Assembly: GCF_002261225.1 (NCBI RefSeq)
Contig: NZ_NEVM01000005.1
Span: 1,364,001 to 1,428,000 of the forward strand
Direction of reading: 5' to 3'
Length of the DNA stretch: 64,000 bases
Origin: Bordetella genomosp. 10
GTDB lineage: Bacteria > Pseudomonadota > Gammaproteobacteria > Burkholderiales > Burkholderiaceae_B
Under the pieces are notes generated by a model. The model was given only the letters and a program-made list of their open reading frames with translations, was not told the origin of the DNA and ran no database searches. Positions 1-9,029 of this stretch are shown here, piece by piece. How positions within the stretch are numbered: position 1 is the first letter of the stretch; each line of letters begins with the position of its first letter. Position numbers and translations under genes: made by a program.

Positions 1-2732
1 CCGAATCCGCCGACGCCTGCGAGAACCTGTTCTCCGTCGTCGACAAGCGCTACCGCATCTACCAGGCGAAGAACACGGCCTCGCAGCACCGGCCCGTTCC
101 GCTGCTGCCCCTGCCCGCCTCCGACCGGGCGCCGCTGGCCGCCGCCCCGACGCTGGCCACGCGCGGCGCCCGCGTCTCCTTCGCCGACATCCACCAGCAG
201 GCGCTGGAGCAGTACGCGCCGCCCAGCGTCATCGTCGACCACGACTCCAACATCGTCCACATGTCGGAACGGGCGGGCAGGTTCCTGCGCCACGTCGGCG
301 GCGAGCCGTCCCGCAACCTGACGGCATTGGTCTATCCCGACCTGCGCATGGAATTGCGCACGGCCCTGTTCCAGGCGCTGCATTCGCGCAAGAGCGTCGA
401 GGCGCGCCGCGTCGCGATGAACCTGGGCGATCGCAGCGCCTACATCAACATGGTGGTGCGCCCCTTCCGCCATGAAGCCACGGGCGGCGACTTCATGCTG
501 GTCATCTTCGACGAAGTCGACGCCGTCATGAGCATCAACGAAGGCGACGACGACGCCAAGGTCCCCTCCAGCGTGCTGTCCCAGCTCGAGGCGGAACTGC
601 AGCGCACCAAGGAGCAATTGCAGTTGACGATGGAACAGTCCGAGACGTCGACGGAGGAACTGAAGGCGTCCAACGAGGAACTGCAGGCCATCAACGAGGA
701 ACTGCGCTCCACCACCGAGGAACTGGAGACCGGCAAGGAGGAGTTGCAGTCCGTCAACGAAGAACTCATCACGGTCAATTCGGAGCTGAAAAGCAAGGTC
801 GAGGAAACCGCCAAGATCAACGACGACCTGCAGAACCTGATCGCGTCCTCCGACATCGCCACGGTGTTCGTCGACCGCGCCATGCGCATCAAGTGGTTCA
901 CGCCGCGCGCCACCAACATCTTCAGCGTGATCGCCAACGACGCCGGGCGCTCGCTGCTGGACATCACGCACCGGCTGGAATATCCGGGCCTGGCGCGCGA
1001 CGCGGCCGCGGTCTTCGACTCGCTGCGCACCATCGAGCGCGAGGTCCGCAGCACCGACAACCGCTGGTACCTGGCCCGGCTGCTGCCCTATCGCAGCGCG
1101 GAGCATCGCATCGAAGGCGCCGTGCTCACCTTCATCGACGTGACGGACCGCCGCAACGCCGAAGCGCGCATCAACGCGATGGCGCAGAGCACCAAGGACT
1201 TCGCCATCATCACGATGTCCGAAGAAGGCCGCATCACGAGCTGGAACACCGGCGCGCAACTGATGTTCGGCTACACGGAAAGGGAAGCGCTGGGCAGGGA
1301 CCTGTCCATCATCTTCACGCAGGCGGACATCGATGCCGGCATTCCCACGCTGGAACTGCGGCGCGCGCGGGAAAACGGCTACGCCACCGACGAGCGCTGG
1401 CACCGGCGCAAGGACGGCACGCGCATCTTCTGCGTGGGCGGCGTCAATCCCATCGACGATCCCGTCGCCCCGGGTTTCGCCAAGATCGCGCGCGACATCA
1501 CCGCGCAGAAGCAGATGGAGATGGACCAGGTGAACCGGCTGGAAAGCAGCCGCGCGAACAACACGTTGAAGGACGAGTTCTTCGCCATCATGTCGCACGA
1601 GCTGAAGCATCCGCTGAACCTGATCCAGTTGAACGCGGAACTGCTGGCGCGCACCGCGGAAATCCGCGCCACGCCCAGCGCGGCGCGCGCCGCCGACGCC
1701 ATCCGGCGCGCGGTGCACAGCCAGGCGCGCATCATCGAGGACCTGCTCGACATCGCCCGCGTCCAGACCGGCAAGCTCAAGCTGAACAAATCCGTCGTCA
1801 GCCTGACGGCCACGGTGGACAGCATCGTCAACGTCCTGCAGCCGACCGTGGCCGAGAACCGGATCACGCTGCTCAAGGACTACGAGTTCAATAACGCGCT
1901 GTACATCGATGCCGATCCGGTGCGCGTCGAGCAGATCGCCTGGAACCTGATCAACAACGGCATCAAGTTCACGCAGCCGGGCGGCTCGGTCACGATAGGC
2001 CTGGGACTCGACGGCCACATGGCCCGCCTGGTCGTGACCGACACGGGCGAAGGCATCGAGCCGGATTTCCTGCCCCGCCTGTTCGAGATGTACAGCCAGG
2101 GCCGGCCGCAGGACGGTTCGCAGAAGCGCATGGGCCTGGGCATCGGCCTGGCGGTGGTGCACCAGTTGGTGCAGGCCCACCAGGGGCGGATACACGTGGA
2201 TTCCGAAGGCAAGGGCAAGGGCGCGGCCTTCACCGTGTGGCTGCCCCTGGCGGCGCACGTCTATGGCCCGGCCGCGCAGGAAACCTCCCTGGAAGCCGCC
2301 GGCCAGTTGCAAGGCGTCCGCATCCTGCTGGTTGACGATTCGCTCGAATTGCTGGAAGCTTTTGGCGAGTTGCTGAGTATGGAGGGCGCCCACGTGCAAA
2401 CCGCGGGCAGCGGCGCCCTCGGCCAGGAAGCCCTGGCCGAGGGCGACTTCGACATCGTGATTTCCGACATCGGCATGCCCGAGATGGACGGCTATGCCTT
2501 CATCGAGGCGATGCGCGCCATGGGGCACGCCATGCCGGCGATCGCGCTGACGGGGTTCGGCGCGAAAAGAGACGTCGACCGGGCGAAGTCCGCCGGCTTT
2601 GCCGCGCACGTGGGCAAGCCGGTCCCGCTGGACCAGATGGTGTCCGTCGTCCGGCGAATCCTGAATGGCGATGCGCCGGCGCAGACGGAGGCGTCGGCCG
2701 GCCGGCGTGAGGCGAAGCGTACCGGTATATGA
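1..2732 (+). CDS. CheB/CheR-type hybrid sensor histidine kinase (5' end outside window)
   Basis: The reading frame is open from the first bases, so the gene starts before the window; about 909 residues are visible. The first ~25 match the end of a CheR methyltransferase (LFSVVDKRYRIY). Then come a PAS-like domain (~75-170), a long Glu/Gln-rich coiled coil with repeated NEEL heptads (~190-265), two further PAS domains (~275-380 and ~390-500), a HisKA helix with the phospho-acceptor His in MSHELKHPLN, a HATPase domain (N box NLINNGIKF, G boxes DTGEGI and GLGIGL) and a C-terminal receiver with the acceptor Asp in ISDIGMPEMDG. This order (CheB-CheR-PAS-HK-REC) is a known family of soluble hybrid sensors linking a chemotaxis-like module to a phosphorelay. 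The CheB part would lie upstream. The signal sensed cannot be read from sequence. Confidence 0.93.
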   Translation, partial: ESADACENLFSVVDKRYRIYQAKNTASQHRPVPLLPLPASDRAPLAAAPTLATRGARVSFADIHQQALEQYAPPSVIVDHDSNIVHMSERAGRFLRHVGGEPSRNLTALVYPDLRMELRTALFQALHSRKSVEARRVAMNLGDRSAYINMVVRPFRHEATGGDFMLVIFDEVDAVMSINEGDDDAKVPSSVLSQLEAELQRTKEQLQLTMEQSETSTEELKASNEELQAINEELRSTTEELETGKEELQSVNEELITVNSELKSKVEETAKINDDLQNLIASSDIATVFVDRAMRIKWFTPRATNIFSVIANDAGRSLLDITHRLEYPGLARDAAAVFDSLRTIEREVRSTDNRWYLARLLPYRSAEHRIEGAVLTFIDVTDRRNAEARINAMAQSTKDFAIITMSEEGRITSWNTGAQLMFGYTEREALGRDLSIIFTQADIDAGIPTLELRRARENGYATDERWHRRKDGTRIFCVGGVNPIDDPVAPGFAKIARDITAQKQMEMDQVNRLESSRANNTLKDEFFAIMSHELKHPLNLIQLNAELLARTAEIRATPSAARAADAIRRAVHSQARIIEDLLDIARVQTGKLKLNKSVVSLTATVDSIVNVLQPTVAENRITLLKDYEFNNALYIDADPVRVEQIAWNLINNGIKFTQPGGSVTIGLGLDGHMARLVVTDTGEGIEPDFLPRLFEMYSQGRPQDGSQKRMGLGIGLAVVHQLVQAHQGRIHVDSEGKGKGAAFTVWLPLAAHVYGPAAQETSLEAAGQLQGVRILLVDDSLELLEAFGELLSMEGAHVQTAGSGALGQEALAEGDFDIVISDIGMPEMDGYAFIEAMRAMGHAMPAIALTGFGAKRDVDRAKSAGFAAHVGKPVPLDQMVSVVRRILNGDAPAQTEASAGRREAKRTGI

Positions 2733-2755
2733 TTTGCTGACCTGATTTGCTGACC
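2730..2755 (+). repeat. Exact 13-base tandem duplication at the 3' end of the kinase gene
   Basis: The unit TGATTTGCTGACC occurs twice head to tail (2730-2742 and 2743-2755). The first copy contains the TGA stop of the kinase gene, so the duplication lies in the short spacer before the dehydrogenase operon. Confidence 0.85.
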
Positions 2756-2784
2756 CGCGCGGATCACAGCGCAAAGGAGCGGTG

Positions 2785-3636
2785 ATGAAGCCCGATCGTC
2801 CCAAGCCTGATCATGCCGTTACCCGGCGTCAAATGCTCAAGACACTGGGCGCGGGCCTGCCGGGCGCGACGCTGATGGCCTTTGCGCCCGAGGCGCCGGC
2901 CCAGGCGGCAGCGGCCGACACCGCCGCAGCGCCCGCGGCGCCGGCCGCCACGACGGCCGCTCCCACCTGGAAATTCTTCAACGCCGACGAAGCCGCCCTG
3001 ATGGACGCCATCGCGGCGCGCCTGATACCCGCCGACGACCTCGGCCCGGGCGCGAAGGAAGCCGGCGTCACCGTCTTCATCGACGGGCAGTTGGCCGGCG
3101 CCTGGGGCGCCGGCGATCAGTTCTACCGCAGCGGTCCCTTCGCGGCCGGCACGCCGCAACAGGGTTACCAACTGTCCTACACCCCGGCCGAAATGTTCCG
3201 CACCGGGCTGGCCCGCTTCCGCGCCGCCGTCCATGCCGAACACGGCGGCAAGGACTTCGCCGCCCTGGACCCGGCCACCCAGGACGCCCTGCTCACGCGC
3301 ATGCAGGCCGGCCAGATGGACTTTTCGCCGCTGCCCGCGGCGACCTTCTTCGCCGCCCTGCTCGACGCCACCATCGAAGGGTTCTTCTCCGATCCCATCT
3401 ACGGCGGCAACCGCGACATGGTGGGCTGGAAGCTGGTGCAGTTCCCGGGCGCCTACGCCAGCTACTCCAACGATATCGAACGCCATGGCGTGGCCCTGGT
3501 GCGCGCCCCGGTCTCGATCGCGGACGGCCCGCGCCACGCCATGGACATGCCCGGCATGCCGGACATGCACGCCCCCGCGCCGCAAAGCGCCCCGGCCGCC
3601 GCCGCGCCGGCTTCCCCGACCAAGGAGCCCCGATGA
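2785..3636 (+). CDS. Gluconate 2-dehydrogenase subunit 3-family protein, Tat-exported
   Basis: This is the small (gamma) subunit of a membrane GMC dehydrogenase complex, thought to help maturation and Tat export of the FAD subunit. The N-terminus carries a twin-arginine signal (TRRQMLKTLGAG) and an Ala-rich cleavage region. From about residue 65 it follows the family pattern (FFNADEAALMDAIAARLIP, then GFFSDPIYGGNRDMVGWKL). ATG 2785 is preferred over the in-frame GTG at 2782 because AAGGAG at 2774-2779 then has a workable spacing. Its stop overlaps the next start (ATGA), so the two are translationally coupled. The C-terminal ~25 residues are Pro/Ala/Met-rich. Confidence 0.88.
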   Translation: MKPDRPKPDHAVTRRQMLKTLGAGLPGATLMAFAPEAPAQAAAADTAAAPAAPAATTAAPTWKFFNADEAALMDAIAARLIPADDLGPGAKEAGVTVFIDGQLAGAWGAGDQFYRSGPFAAGTPQQGYQLSYTPAEMFRTGLARFRAAVHAEHGGKDFAALDPATQDALLTRMQAGQMDFSPLPAATFFAALLDATIEGFFSDPIYGGNRDMVGWKLVQFPGAYASYSNDIERHGVALVRAPVSIADGPRHAMDMPGMPDMHAPAPQSAPAAAAPASPTKEPR

Positions 3637-5405
3637 CCCGCAGCCTGCCCGCCGTGGACGTCGCCATCGTAGGAGGCGGCTGGACCGGCTCCATCATCGG
3701 CAAGGAACTGGCCGCCAACGGCCAGAAAGTCGTGGTGCTGGAACGGGGCGAACCCCGCTGGCCCTCGCCCGACTTCCAGGGCCCGATGGTGCATGACGAA
3801 CTGAAATACACCCGCCGCCATGCCCTGCACCAGAACGCGGCCCAGGAAACCTACACCTTCCGCAACAACACCGGGCAGACCGCCTTGCCCATGCGGCGCT
3901 GGACCTTCGCCTATCCCGGCACGCACATGGGCGGGGCGGGCAATCACTGGTCGGGCGCCTACTACCGCTTCGACGAAGTCGAATTCCAGTTGCGCTCGCA
4001 TTACACGCAGAAGTACGGCGCGAAGATTTTCGAGGAAGACATCACCGCGCAGGACTGGCCCGTGCGCTACGAGGAGCTGGAGCCCTATTACGACCGATTC
4101 GACAAGCTTATCGGCGCCTCCGGCTACGCCGGCAACCTGAACGGACAGAAGCAGGACGGCGGCAATCCCTTCGAGCCCTGGCGCTCCCAGCCCTATCCCA
4201 ATCCACCCATGAAGGTGCCCTATGCGCCGGCGCTGTTCGGCGAAGCGGCGCGCAAGCTGGGCTACCACCCTTATGTGCAGCCGTCGGCGCTCTGTACGCG
4301 GCCCTACGTCAATCCGGAAGGCCTGCACATGAACGCCTGCGTCTACTGCGGCTTCTGTTCGAACTACGGCTGCGAGCATTTCGCCAAGGCCTCGCCGCAG
4401 GTCTGTATCCTGCCGGTGGCCATGAAGCTGCCGAACTTCGAGATGCGCACGCGCACCCACGTCCTGCGCGTGGAGCTGGACAAGGACAAGAAGCGCGCCA
4501 CTGGCGTGACCTATATCGACGAGTCGGGCCAGGAGGTCTTCCAGCCCGCCGAACTGGTCTTCCTCTGCGCCTTCAGCATCAACAATATCCGCCTGCTGCT
4601 GTTGTCCGGGATCGGCAAGCCTTACGATCCGGCCAAGGGCGAAGGCGTGGTCGGCCGCAACTACACGCACCAGACGACCTCCGGCGTCGGGCTGTTCTTC
4701 GACGAGAAGACGCCCATCAACCCCTTCATGGGCGCGGGCGCGGTGGCCGTGACCATGGACGACTTCTGTAGCGACAACTTCGACCACGGGCCGCATGGCT
4801 TCGTGGGCGGCGCCTACATCCAGATCCAGGTGGTCAGCGGCACACCCATCGGCAACCATCCGGTGCCGGCGGGCACGCCGAGCTGGGGCGCGCAGTGGAA
4901 GCAGGCCGTGCGCCGCTACTACAACCATTCGATCCCCATCACGATCACCGGCTCGGCCCTGCCGACGCGCGGCAGCTACCTGGACCTGGACCCGACGTAC
5001 AAGGACGCCTGGGGCCAGCCGCTGCTGCGCATCACGTACGACTTCCCGGACAACGACATCCGCATGTCGCAGTTCGTCACGGAGAAAGGCGACGAGATCG
5101 GCAAGGCCATGCGCGGCGTCGTCAAGACGGAGCCGGCGCCGCGCAAGCGGCCCTATACGGCGGCCAGCTACCAGTCCACGCACCTGACCGGCGGCGCCGC
5201 CATGGGCGCGGACCCGCGCACCAGCGTGGTCAACCGCTATGGCCAATGCTGGGACGTGCCCAACGTCTTCGTCACGGGCGCTTCCCTGTTTCCGCAGAAC
5301 TCCTGCTACAACCCCACCGGCACCGTGGGCGCGCTCGCGTACTGGCTCGTCGACGCGATCAAGCGCGACTACCTGAAGGCGCCCGGCCCCCTGGTGCGAG
5401 TCTGA
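3633..5405 (+). CDS. GMC family oxidoreductase, FAD subunit of a membrane dehydrogenase
   Basis: This is the catalytic flavoprotein of the complex, expected to oxidise a sugar, sugar acid or polyol in the periplasm and pass electrons to the cytochrome encoded next. The N-terminal FAD-binding motif is VAIVGGGWTGSIIGKEL. The C-terminal GMC domain carries STHLTGGAAMG and NSCYNPTGTVGA, containing the usual catalytic His and Asn. At 590 residues it is normal for gluconate/glucose/sorbitol dehydrogenase large subunits. A Cys-rich segment, CVYCGFCSNYGC, near residue 235 recalls the iron-sulphur-binding Cys group of FAD-glucose dehydrogenases. It has no signal of its own and probably rides with the Tat-exported subunit. 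The start overlaps the preceding stop by 4 bases. The substrate cannot be told from sequence. Confidence 0.9.
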   Translation: MTRSLPAVDVAIVGGGWTGSIIGKELAANGQKVVVLERGEPRWPSPDFQGPMVHDELKYTRRHALHQNAAQETYTFRNNTGQTALPMRRWTFAYPGTHMGGAGNHWSGAYYRFDEVEFQLRSHYTQKYGAKIFEEDITAQDWPVRYEELEPYYDRFDKLIGASGYAGNLNGQKQDGGNPFEPWRSQPYPNPPMKVPYAPALFGEAARKLGYHPYVQPSALCTRPYVNPEGLHMNACVYCGFCSNYGCEHFAKASPQVCILPVAMKLPNFEMRTRTHVLRVELDKDKKRATGVTYIDESGQEVFQPAELVFLCAFSINNIRLLLLSGIGKPYDPAKGEGVVGRNYTHQTTSGVGLFFDEKTPINPFMGAGAVAVTMDDFCSDNFDHGPHGFVGGAYIQIQVVSGTPIGNHPVPAGTPSWGAQWKQAVRRYYNHSIPITITGSALPTRGSYLDLDPTYKDAWGQPLLRITYDFPDNDIRMSQFVTEKGDEIGKAMRGVVKTEPAPRKRPYTAASYQSTHLTGGAAMGADPRTSVVNRYGQCWDVPNVFVTGASLFPQNSCYNPTGTVGALAYWLVDAIKRDYLKAPGPLVRV

Positions 5406-5406
5406 C

Positions 5407-6291
5407 ATGAACGCCAACATGGCCGCGCTGACCAAAGGCGCACTGTCCGTAATCGTGGTGGTGGGCGTGGGGGTGGCCGCCATCGCCGCGCTGATGCATA
5501 TGTCGCCCGACGCGGGACCGCGGGCGGGACGCGGGGCTCCCGTCGCGGCGGGAGGTGGGTCCGGCACGGCCGCCGCGCCGGGCGCCCAGGGCAATGCGCC
5601 GGCCGCGGCGGGCGGCGCCCAGCCACCCGCTCCGACACCGGCCAAGGTCGCCGTCGCGCCGCCGCGCAAGGCCACCGACTTTTCCCCGGCGGACGAGCCC
5701 TGGCGCCATGCGCTGGAGACCGGCACCGACACCGCGACGGCGCAGTCCATCGCCAACGGCGGCAAGAGTTCGGCCGGGCTCGCCGGCTGTTCTTCCTGCC
5801 ACGGCGCGCAAGGCGTCCCCGCCCCGGGGACGACCTTTCCCGCGCTGGCGGGATCTTCGCCCGAGTACCTGGCCAAGCAGCTCATGGACTATCGCAGCGG
5901 CGCGCGCCAGAACGTGATCATGGCCAGCATCGCGAAGGGGCTGGACGAGGGCGAGATAGGGTCGCTCGCGCGCTACTACGGCAGCCTGCCGGCGCCCGCG
6001 CTGCCCGCGCCGTCCACGTCGGGCGGACGCGGCCAGCAACTGCATGATTTCGGCGACAACGCCCTGGCCCTGGCGGCTTGCGCCAACTGCCACGGCGCGC
6101 GCGGGTCCGGCGAATCGCCCCTGCTGCCGCGCCTGGCGGGCCAGCCCACGGCCTATTTCACCAGCCAGATGGACGCCTTCCGCAACGGCAGCCGGGCCAA
6201 CGACGACGTCGGCACGATGCGGGCCATCGCGCAACGGTTGACGCCGGCCGACACGGCGGCGCTGGCGCAATACTACGCCGGCGCGCAGTGA
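5407..6291 (+). CDS. Membrane-anchored di-heme c-type cytochrome
   Basis: This is the electron-accepting subunit of the GMC dehydrogenase, starting 1 base after its stop. A single N-terminal membrane segment (~residues 11-31) is followed by an Ala/Pro/Gly-rich linker (~35-90) and two cytochrome c domains. Haem-binding motifs are CSSCH (~128-132) and CANCH (~225-229). Met ligands are plausible in the regions after each motif. Classical gluconate and sorbitol dehydrogenase cytochromes have three haem motifs; only two are present here, so electron transfer to quinone or to a terminal oxidase may be arranged differently. Confidence 0.9.
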   Translation: MNANMAALTKGALSVIVVVGVGVAAIAALMHMSPDAGPRAGRGAPVAAGGGSGTAAAPGAQGNAPAAAGGAQPPAPTPAKVAVAPPRKATDFSPADEPWRHALETGTDTATAQSIANGGKSSAGLAGCSSCHGAQGVPAPGTTFPALAGSSPEYLAKQLMDYRSGARQNVIMASIAKGLDEGEIGSLARYYGSLPAPALPAPSTSGGRGQQLHDFGDNALALAACANCHGARGSGESPLLPRLAGQPTAYFTSQMDAFRNGSRANDDVGTMRAIAQRLTPADTAALAQYYAGAQ

Positions 6292-6358
6292 GGACGGCGG
6301 GCGCGGCAGGCAGCGGCCGGCCACGCTGTCGACGGCATGCGCTCGCCGCATCTTCCCC

Positions 6359-6751
6359 CTACTGCGGCATGCTCGTTTTGTGCGGAACCTCCGGCGCGGG
6401 GATCGGGGGCGGCGGGGGTTGGACGCTGTCGGGATTGCGCGGGGGCGGGTCGGAAGGCTTGCGCGTGTCCGGCTTGGGCGGGGGCGGCGGTGACGTGGGC
6501 GGGGTCGCATCGCGCTGTTCGCCCCGCTGCTCGCCCGGTCCGACCGCGCCGGATCCCGACGGGCTGGTGGCGCCGGACTCCGGGTGCTTCCATTGACCAC
6601 CCTGCCCGCCTTCCGGCAGTTGGGCCACCTGCACGGGCGCGCCCGTCTGCGCCCGCGCTTCCACCGTCCCGGCCGCGCAAGCCATGCCCAGCAGCGCGGG
6701 CAGCAGCAGCCCGCCCCGCATCGTTCTCTTCAGTGTGTATCGCGACGCCAT
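6359..6751 (-). CDS. Small exported proline-rich protein
   Basis: A 130-residue protein, last gene of the MoxR operon. ATG 6751 is chosen because GGAGAG lies about 5 bases upstream and it gives a clean signal sequence (MRGGLLLPALLGMACAAG). The Cys in GMAC could mark a lipoprotein, but the -3 residue is Gly, so this is doubtful. The mature part is disordered and becomes strongly Pro-rich towards the end (PPTSPPPPPKPDTRKP and further proline runs). No domain is recognised. Position suggests an envelope-associated accessory of the MoxR/VWA system. Confidence 0.65.
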   Translation of the reverse strand: MASRYTLKRTMRGGLLLPALLGMACAAGTVEARAQTGAPVQVAQLPEGGQGGQWKHPESGATSPSGSGAVGPGEQRGEQRDATPPTSPPPPPKPDTRKPSDPPPRNPDSVQPPPPPIPAPEVPHKTSMPQ

Positions 6752-6844
6752 GGCTCTCTCCTCGATGTCGCGCGCCGCGTCGGCGCGGCGCCACCGGGAA
6801 GGAAGCAAGCGCCATGCGCGGCCCCTGCCCTGCAGCACCCAGCC

Positions 6845-8026
6845 CTACAGCACCCTGCCGTACCACCACAGCGACAACAGCGCCGCGCAGGCCGCCAGCA
6901 GCGCGCCCAAGGCCGCGAACAGGGCCGAGATCTCCACCAGTTCGGTCTTGTCGAACGCCAGGCGGGCGCTGAGCATCCGGTACACGCGCTTCAAGCCCTC
7001 GGCATCCTGCGCCTGGAAGTATTCGGCGCCGGTCATGTCGGCCACCTGCTTCAAGGCCTGTTCCTCCAGCCGCACGCGGGCCGACCAGCCTTCCACGGAA
7101 ATCACCACCCCTTCGGGCGTGCCGATGCCGACGGTGTAGACGCGCACGCCATGGTCGGCCGCGACCCGGGCGGCCTCGACCGCTTCCGGGCCGGTATTGT
7201 TGTCGCCGTCCGAGAGCAGCACGATAGCGACGGACCGGTCCGAGCCAGGGGCGACCGGTCCGCCCGCGCCGGCGGCGCCGGTTTCCGCGCCGTTGGCGGG
7301 AAAACGCCCGCTTTCGCGGTTGGCCGCCCCGTTGCCACCGTTTCTCGCGCCCGGGCCGCTCCCGTCCATGCGCGGCCCGGCCTGCGGTTTCCCGCCCTTG
7401 GACTTCGCGGCATTGTCGGCCGATGCCCGCATGAAGCCGTCGACGTCGATTTCCCCCCTGGGCAGCAAGGTCGCCAGGGCCATGATCAGGCCATTGCCCA
7501 GCGCCGTCCCGCGCTGCGGCTGCAAGCGGTCCAGCGCGGCGATCACGTCGTCCTTCTTGCGCGTGGGCCGTTGCGCCACCGACGCGGTGCCCGCCACCGA
7601 GACCAGGCCCACGCTGACCCCCACGGGCTGGTCCGCCAGGAACTGCTTGGCCGCCTCGCGCGCGGCATGCATGCGGTCGGGCTTGATGTCCTGCGCGCGC
7701 ATGCTGCCCGAGGTGTCCATGGCCAGCACCACGGTCTGGATGCGCGAGGGCAGCTTCATCATGGCCTGCGGACGCGCCACCGCGAAAAGGAAAGCCGTCA
7801 GCGCCAGCAGCATCAGGACAGGGGGAGTATGGCGGCGCCAGCCGGAGACGCCCTGCACGGCCAGTCCCGTGGCCTTGAGCGTCGCTTGCCGCGTGGCCGC
7901 GCGCCGGCGGCGGCGCCGCTCGTAGAGGACGAACAGCAGCGCCACGACGGGGACGATCGCCAGCAGCCACAGCATCCGGGGCCAGAGGAAACCGATCGAG
8001 GGCAGATGGTTCAGCAAAGCCTGCAT
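6845..8026 (-). CDS. VWA domain membrane protein (BatA-like)
   Basis: A membrane protein with N-terminal hydrophobic segments (MLWLLAIVPVVALLFVLY and PPVLMLLALTAFLFAVA), a von Willebrand factor A domain with the MIDAS motif DTSGSM, and a C-terminal membrane helix (~355-385). This is the BatA layout, in which the VWA domain faces the periplasm. Between the TLLPRG segment and LLSDGDNNTG the VWA fold carries a Gly/Asn/Pro-rich insert of ~65 residues (about 195-260). ATG 8026 gives the expected BatA-like N-terminus. It starts 16 bases after the DUF58 gene, within the MoxR operon. Such proteins work with MoxR ATPases in assembly of envelope or metal-containing proteins. Confidence 0.88.
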   Translation of the reverse strand: MQALLNHLPSIGFLWPRMLWLLAIVPVVALLFVLYERRRRRRAATRQATLKATGLAVQGVSGWRRHTPPVLMLLALTAFLFAVARPQAMMKLPSRIQTVVLAMDTSGSMRAQDIKPDRMHAAREAAKQFLADQPVGVSVGLVSVAGTASVAQRPTRKKDDVIAALDRLQPQRGTALGNGLIMALATLLPRGEIDVDGFMRASADNAAKSKGGKPQAGPRMDGSGPGARNGGNGAANRESGRFPANGAETGAAGAGGPVAPGSDRSVAIVLLSDGDNNTGPEAVEAARVAADHGVRVYTVGIGTPEGVVISVEGWSARVRLEEQALKQVADMTGAEYFQAQDAEGLKRVYRMLSARLAFDKTELVEISALFAALGALLAACAALLSLWWYGRVL

Positions 8027-8042
8027 AGCGACACCGTTAGTC

Positions 8043-9029
8043 TCATCTCCGCTTGCGGCGGCGGGCAAAGTCCAGCAAGGCGAGATCCAGCCGCTGCGCC
8101 GTGGTCAGGGCCAGGCAGTCGACGCCGCAACGGGCGAAGGCCTGCGCCAGCGCCGCCTCGCGCGCCGCGGCCGCGGCGCTGAAGCGCTCGCGGAAACCGG
8201 CATCGTGCGTATCGACCAGCAACTGGTCGCCGGTCTCCGCATCCTCCAGCACCACCAGGCCGGCGTCCGGCAAGGCCATTTCCAGCGGATCCGACAGCCG
8301 CACCGCGATCACTTCATGATGCCGGCTGAGCATGCCCAGCGGCGCTTCCCAGCCCGGCTCGCTGATGAAATCCGACACCACGAACAACAGGGACCGCCGC
8401 TTCAGCACGCCGCGCGCGTGGTCCAGCAGCGCGCGCAATCGCGTTTCGCCGCGCGGCGCGGCCGCCGTGCCGTGCAGGCGATCGAGCATGTGCAGCAGGT
8501 GCCGCCGTCCGGACCGCGCCGGCAGCACGGCGGGCGGCGCGTCGGCGACGCCGTTGTACAGCATGCCGCCCACGCGGTTGCCGTGCCCCGTCAGCAGGCG
8601 CCCCATGACGGCGGTGAAGTCGCTCGACAAGGCGCGCTTGCGCACCTCGCCCGAGCCGAAGTCCACCGAGCCGCTGAGATCGAGCAGAAACCAGGCGGCG
8701 ATTTCCCTGTCTTCCTGGAACTCGCGCACCTGCGGCACTTGCAGCCGCGCCGTGACGTTCCAGTCCATGTAGCGCACGTCGTCGCCCGGCAGGTATTCGC
8801 GCAGATCGGCGAAGTCCAGGCCGAAGCCGCGGAACAAGGTGCGATAGTCGCCTTGCAGCAGGCCGTCCAGGCGGCGGATGACCGTCCATTCCAGCCTGCG
8901 CAGCAAGGCGTCGGCCCGGCCGGCCTGGGTCGAGGCGGACCCGTCCGGCGCGGACCTGCCCGCCGCCTGCGCGGCGGCGGCCTCGGCGGGGGGCGCCGCG
9001 CGCCGCTCAACTCGCCGCCACCCGAACAT
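8043..9029 (-). CDS. DUF58 domain protein
   Basis: A 328-residue cytosolic protein of the DUF58 family, which nearly always pairs with MoxR. The diagnostic segment is REYLPGDDVRYMDWN, followed by a VWA-like fold beginning FLLDLSGSVDFG, with a degenerate MIDAS. ATG 9029 is chosen because it has GGAAAG 5-10 bases upstream; it sits inside the 3' end of the moxR gene, giving a 23-base overlap typical of these operons. It is expected to act as an adaptor or substrate-recruiting partner of the ATPase. No membrane segment is seen. Confidence 0.9.
   Translation of the reverse strand: MFGWRRVERRAAPPAEAAAAQAAGRSAPDGSASTQAGRADALLRRLEWTVIRRLDGLLQGDYRTLFRGFGLDFADLREYLPGDDVRYMDWNVTARLQVPQVREFQEDREIAAWFLLDLSGSVDFGSGEVRKRALSSDFTAVMGRLLTGHGNRVGGMLYNGVADAPPAVLPARSGRRHLLHMLDRLHGTAAAPRGETRLRALLDHARGVLKRRSLLFVVSDFISEPGWEAPLGMLSRHHEVIAVRLSDPLEMALPDAGLVVLEDAETGDQLLVDTHDAGFRERFSAAAAAREAALAQAFARCGVDCLALTTAQRLDLALLDFARRRKRR

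Noticed and set aside
5407..6291. Possible third haem-binding motif in the cytochrome
   Set aside because: Only CSSCH and CANCH were found. No other CxxCH is present in the frame.
6674..6751. Lipoprotein call for the Pro-rich protein
   Set aside because: The candidate lipobox GMAC has Gly at -3, unlike the usual Leu/Val/Ile, so a simple secreted protein is equally likely.
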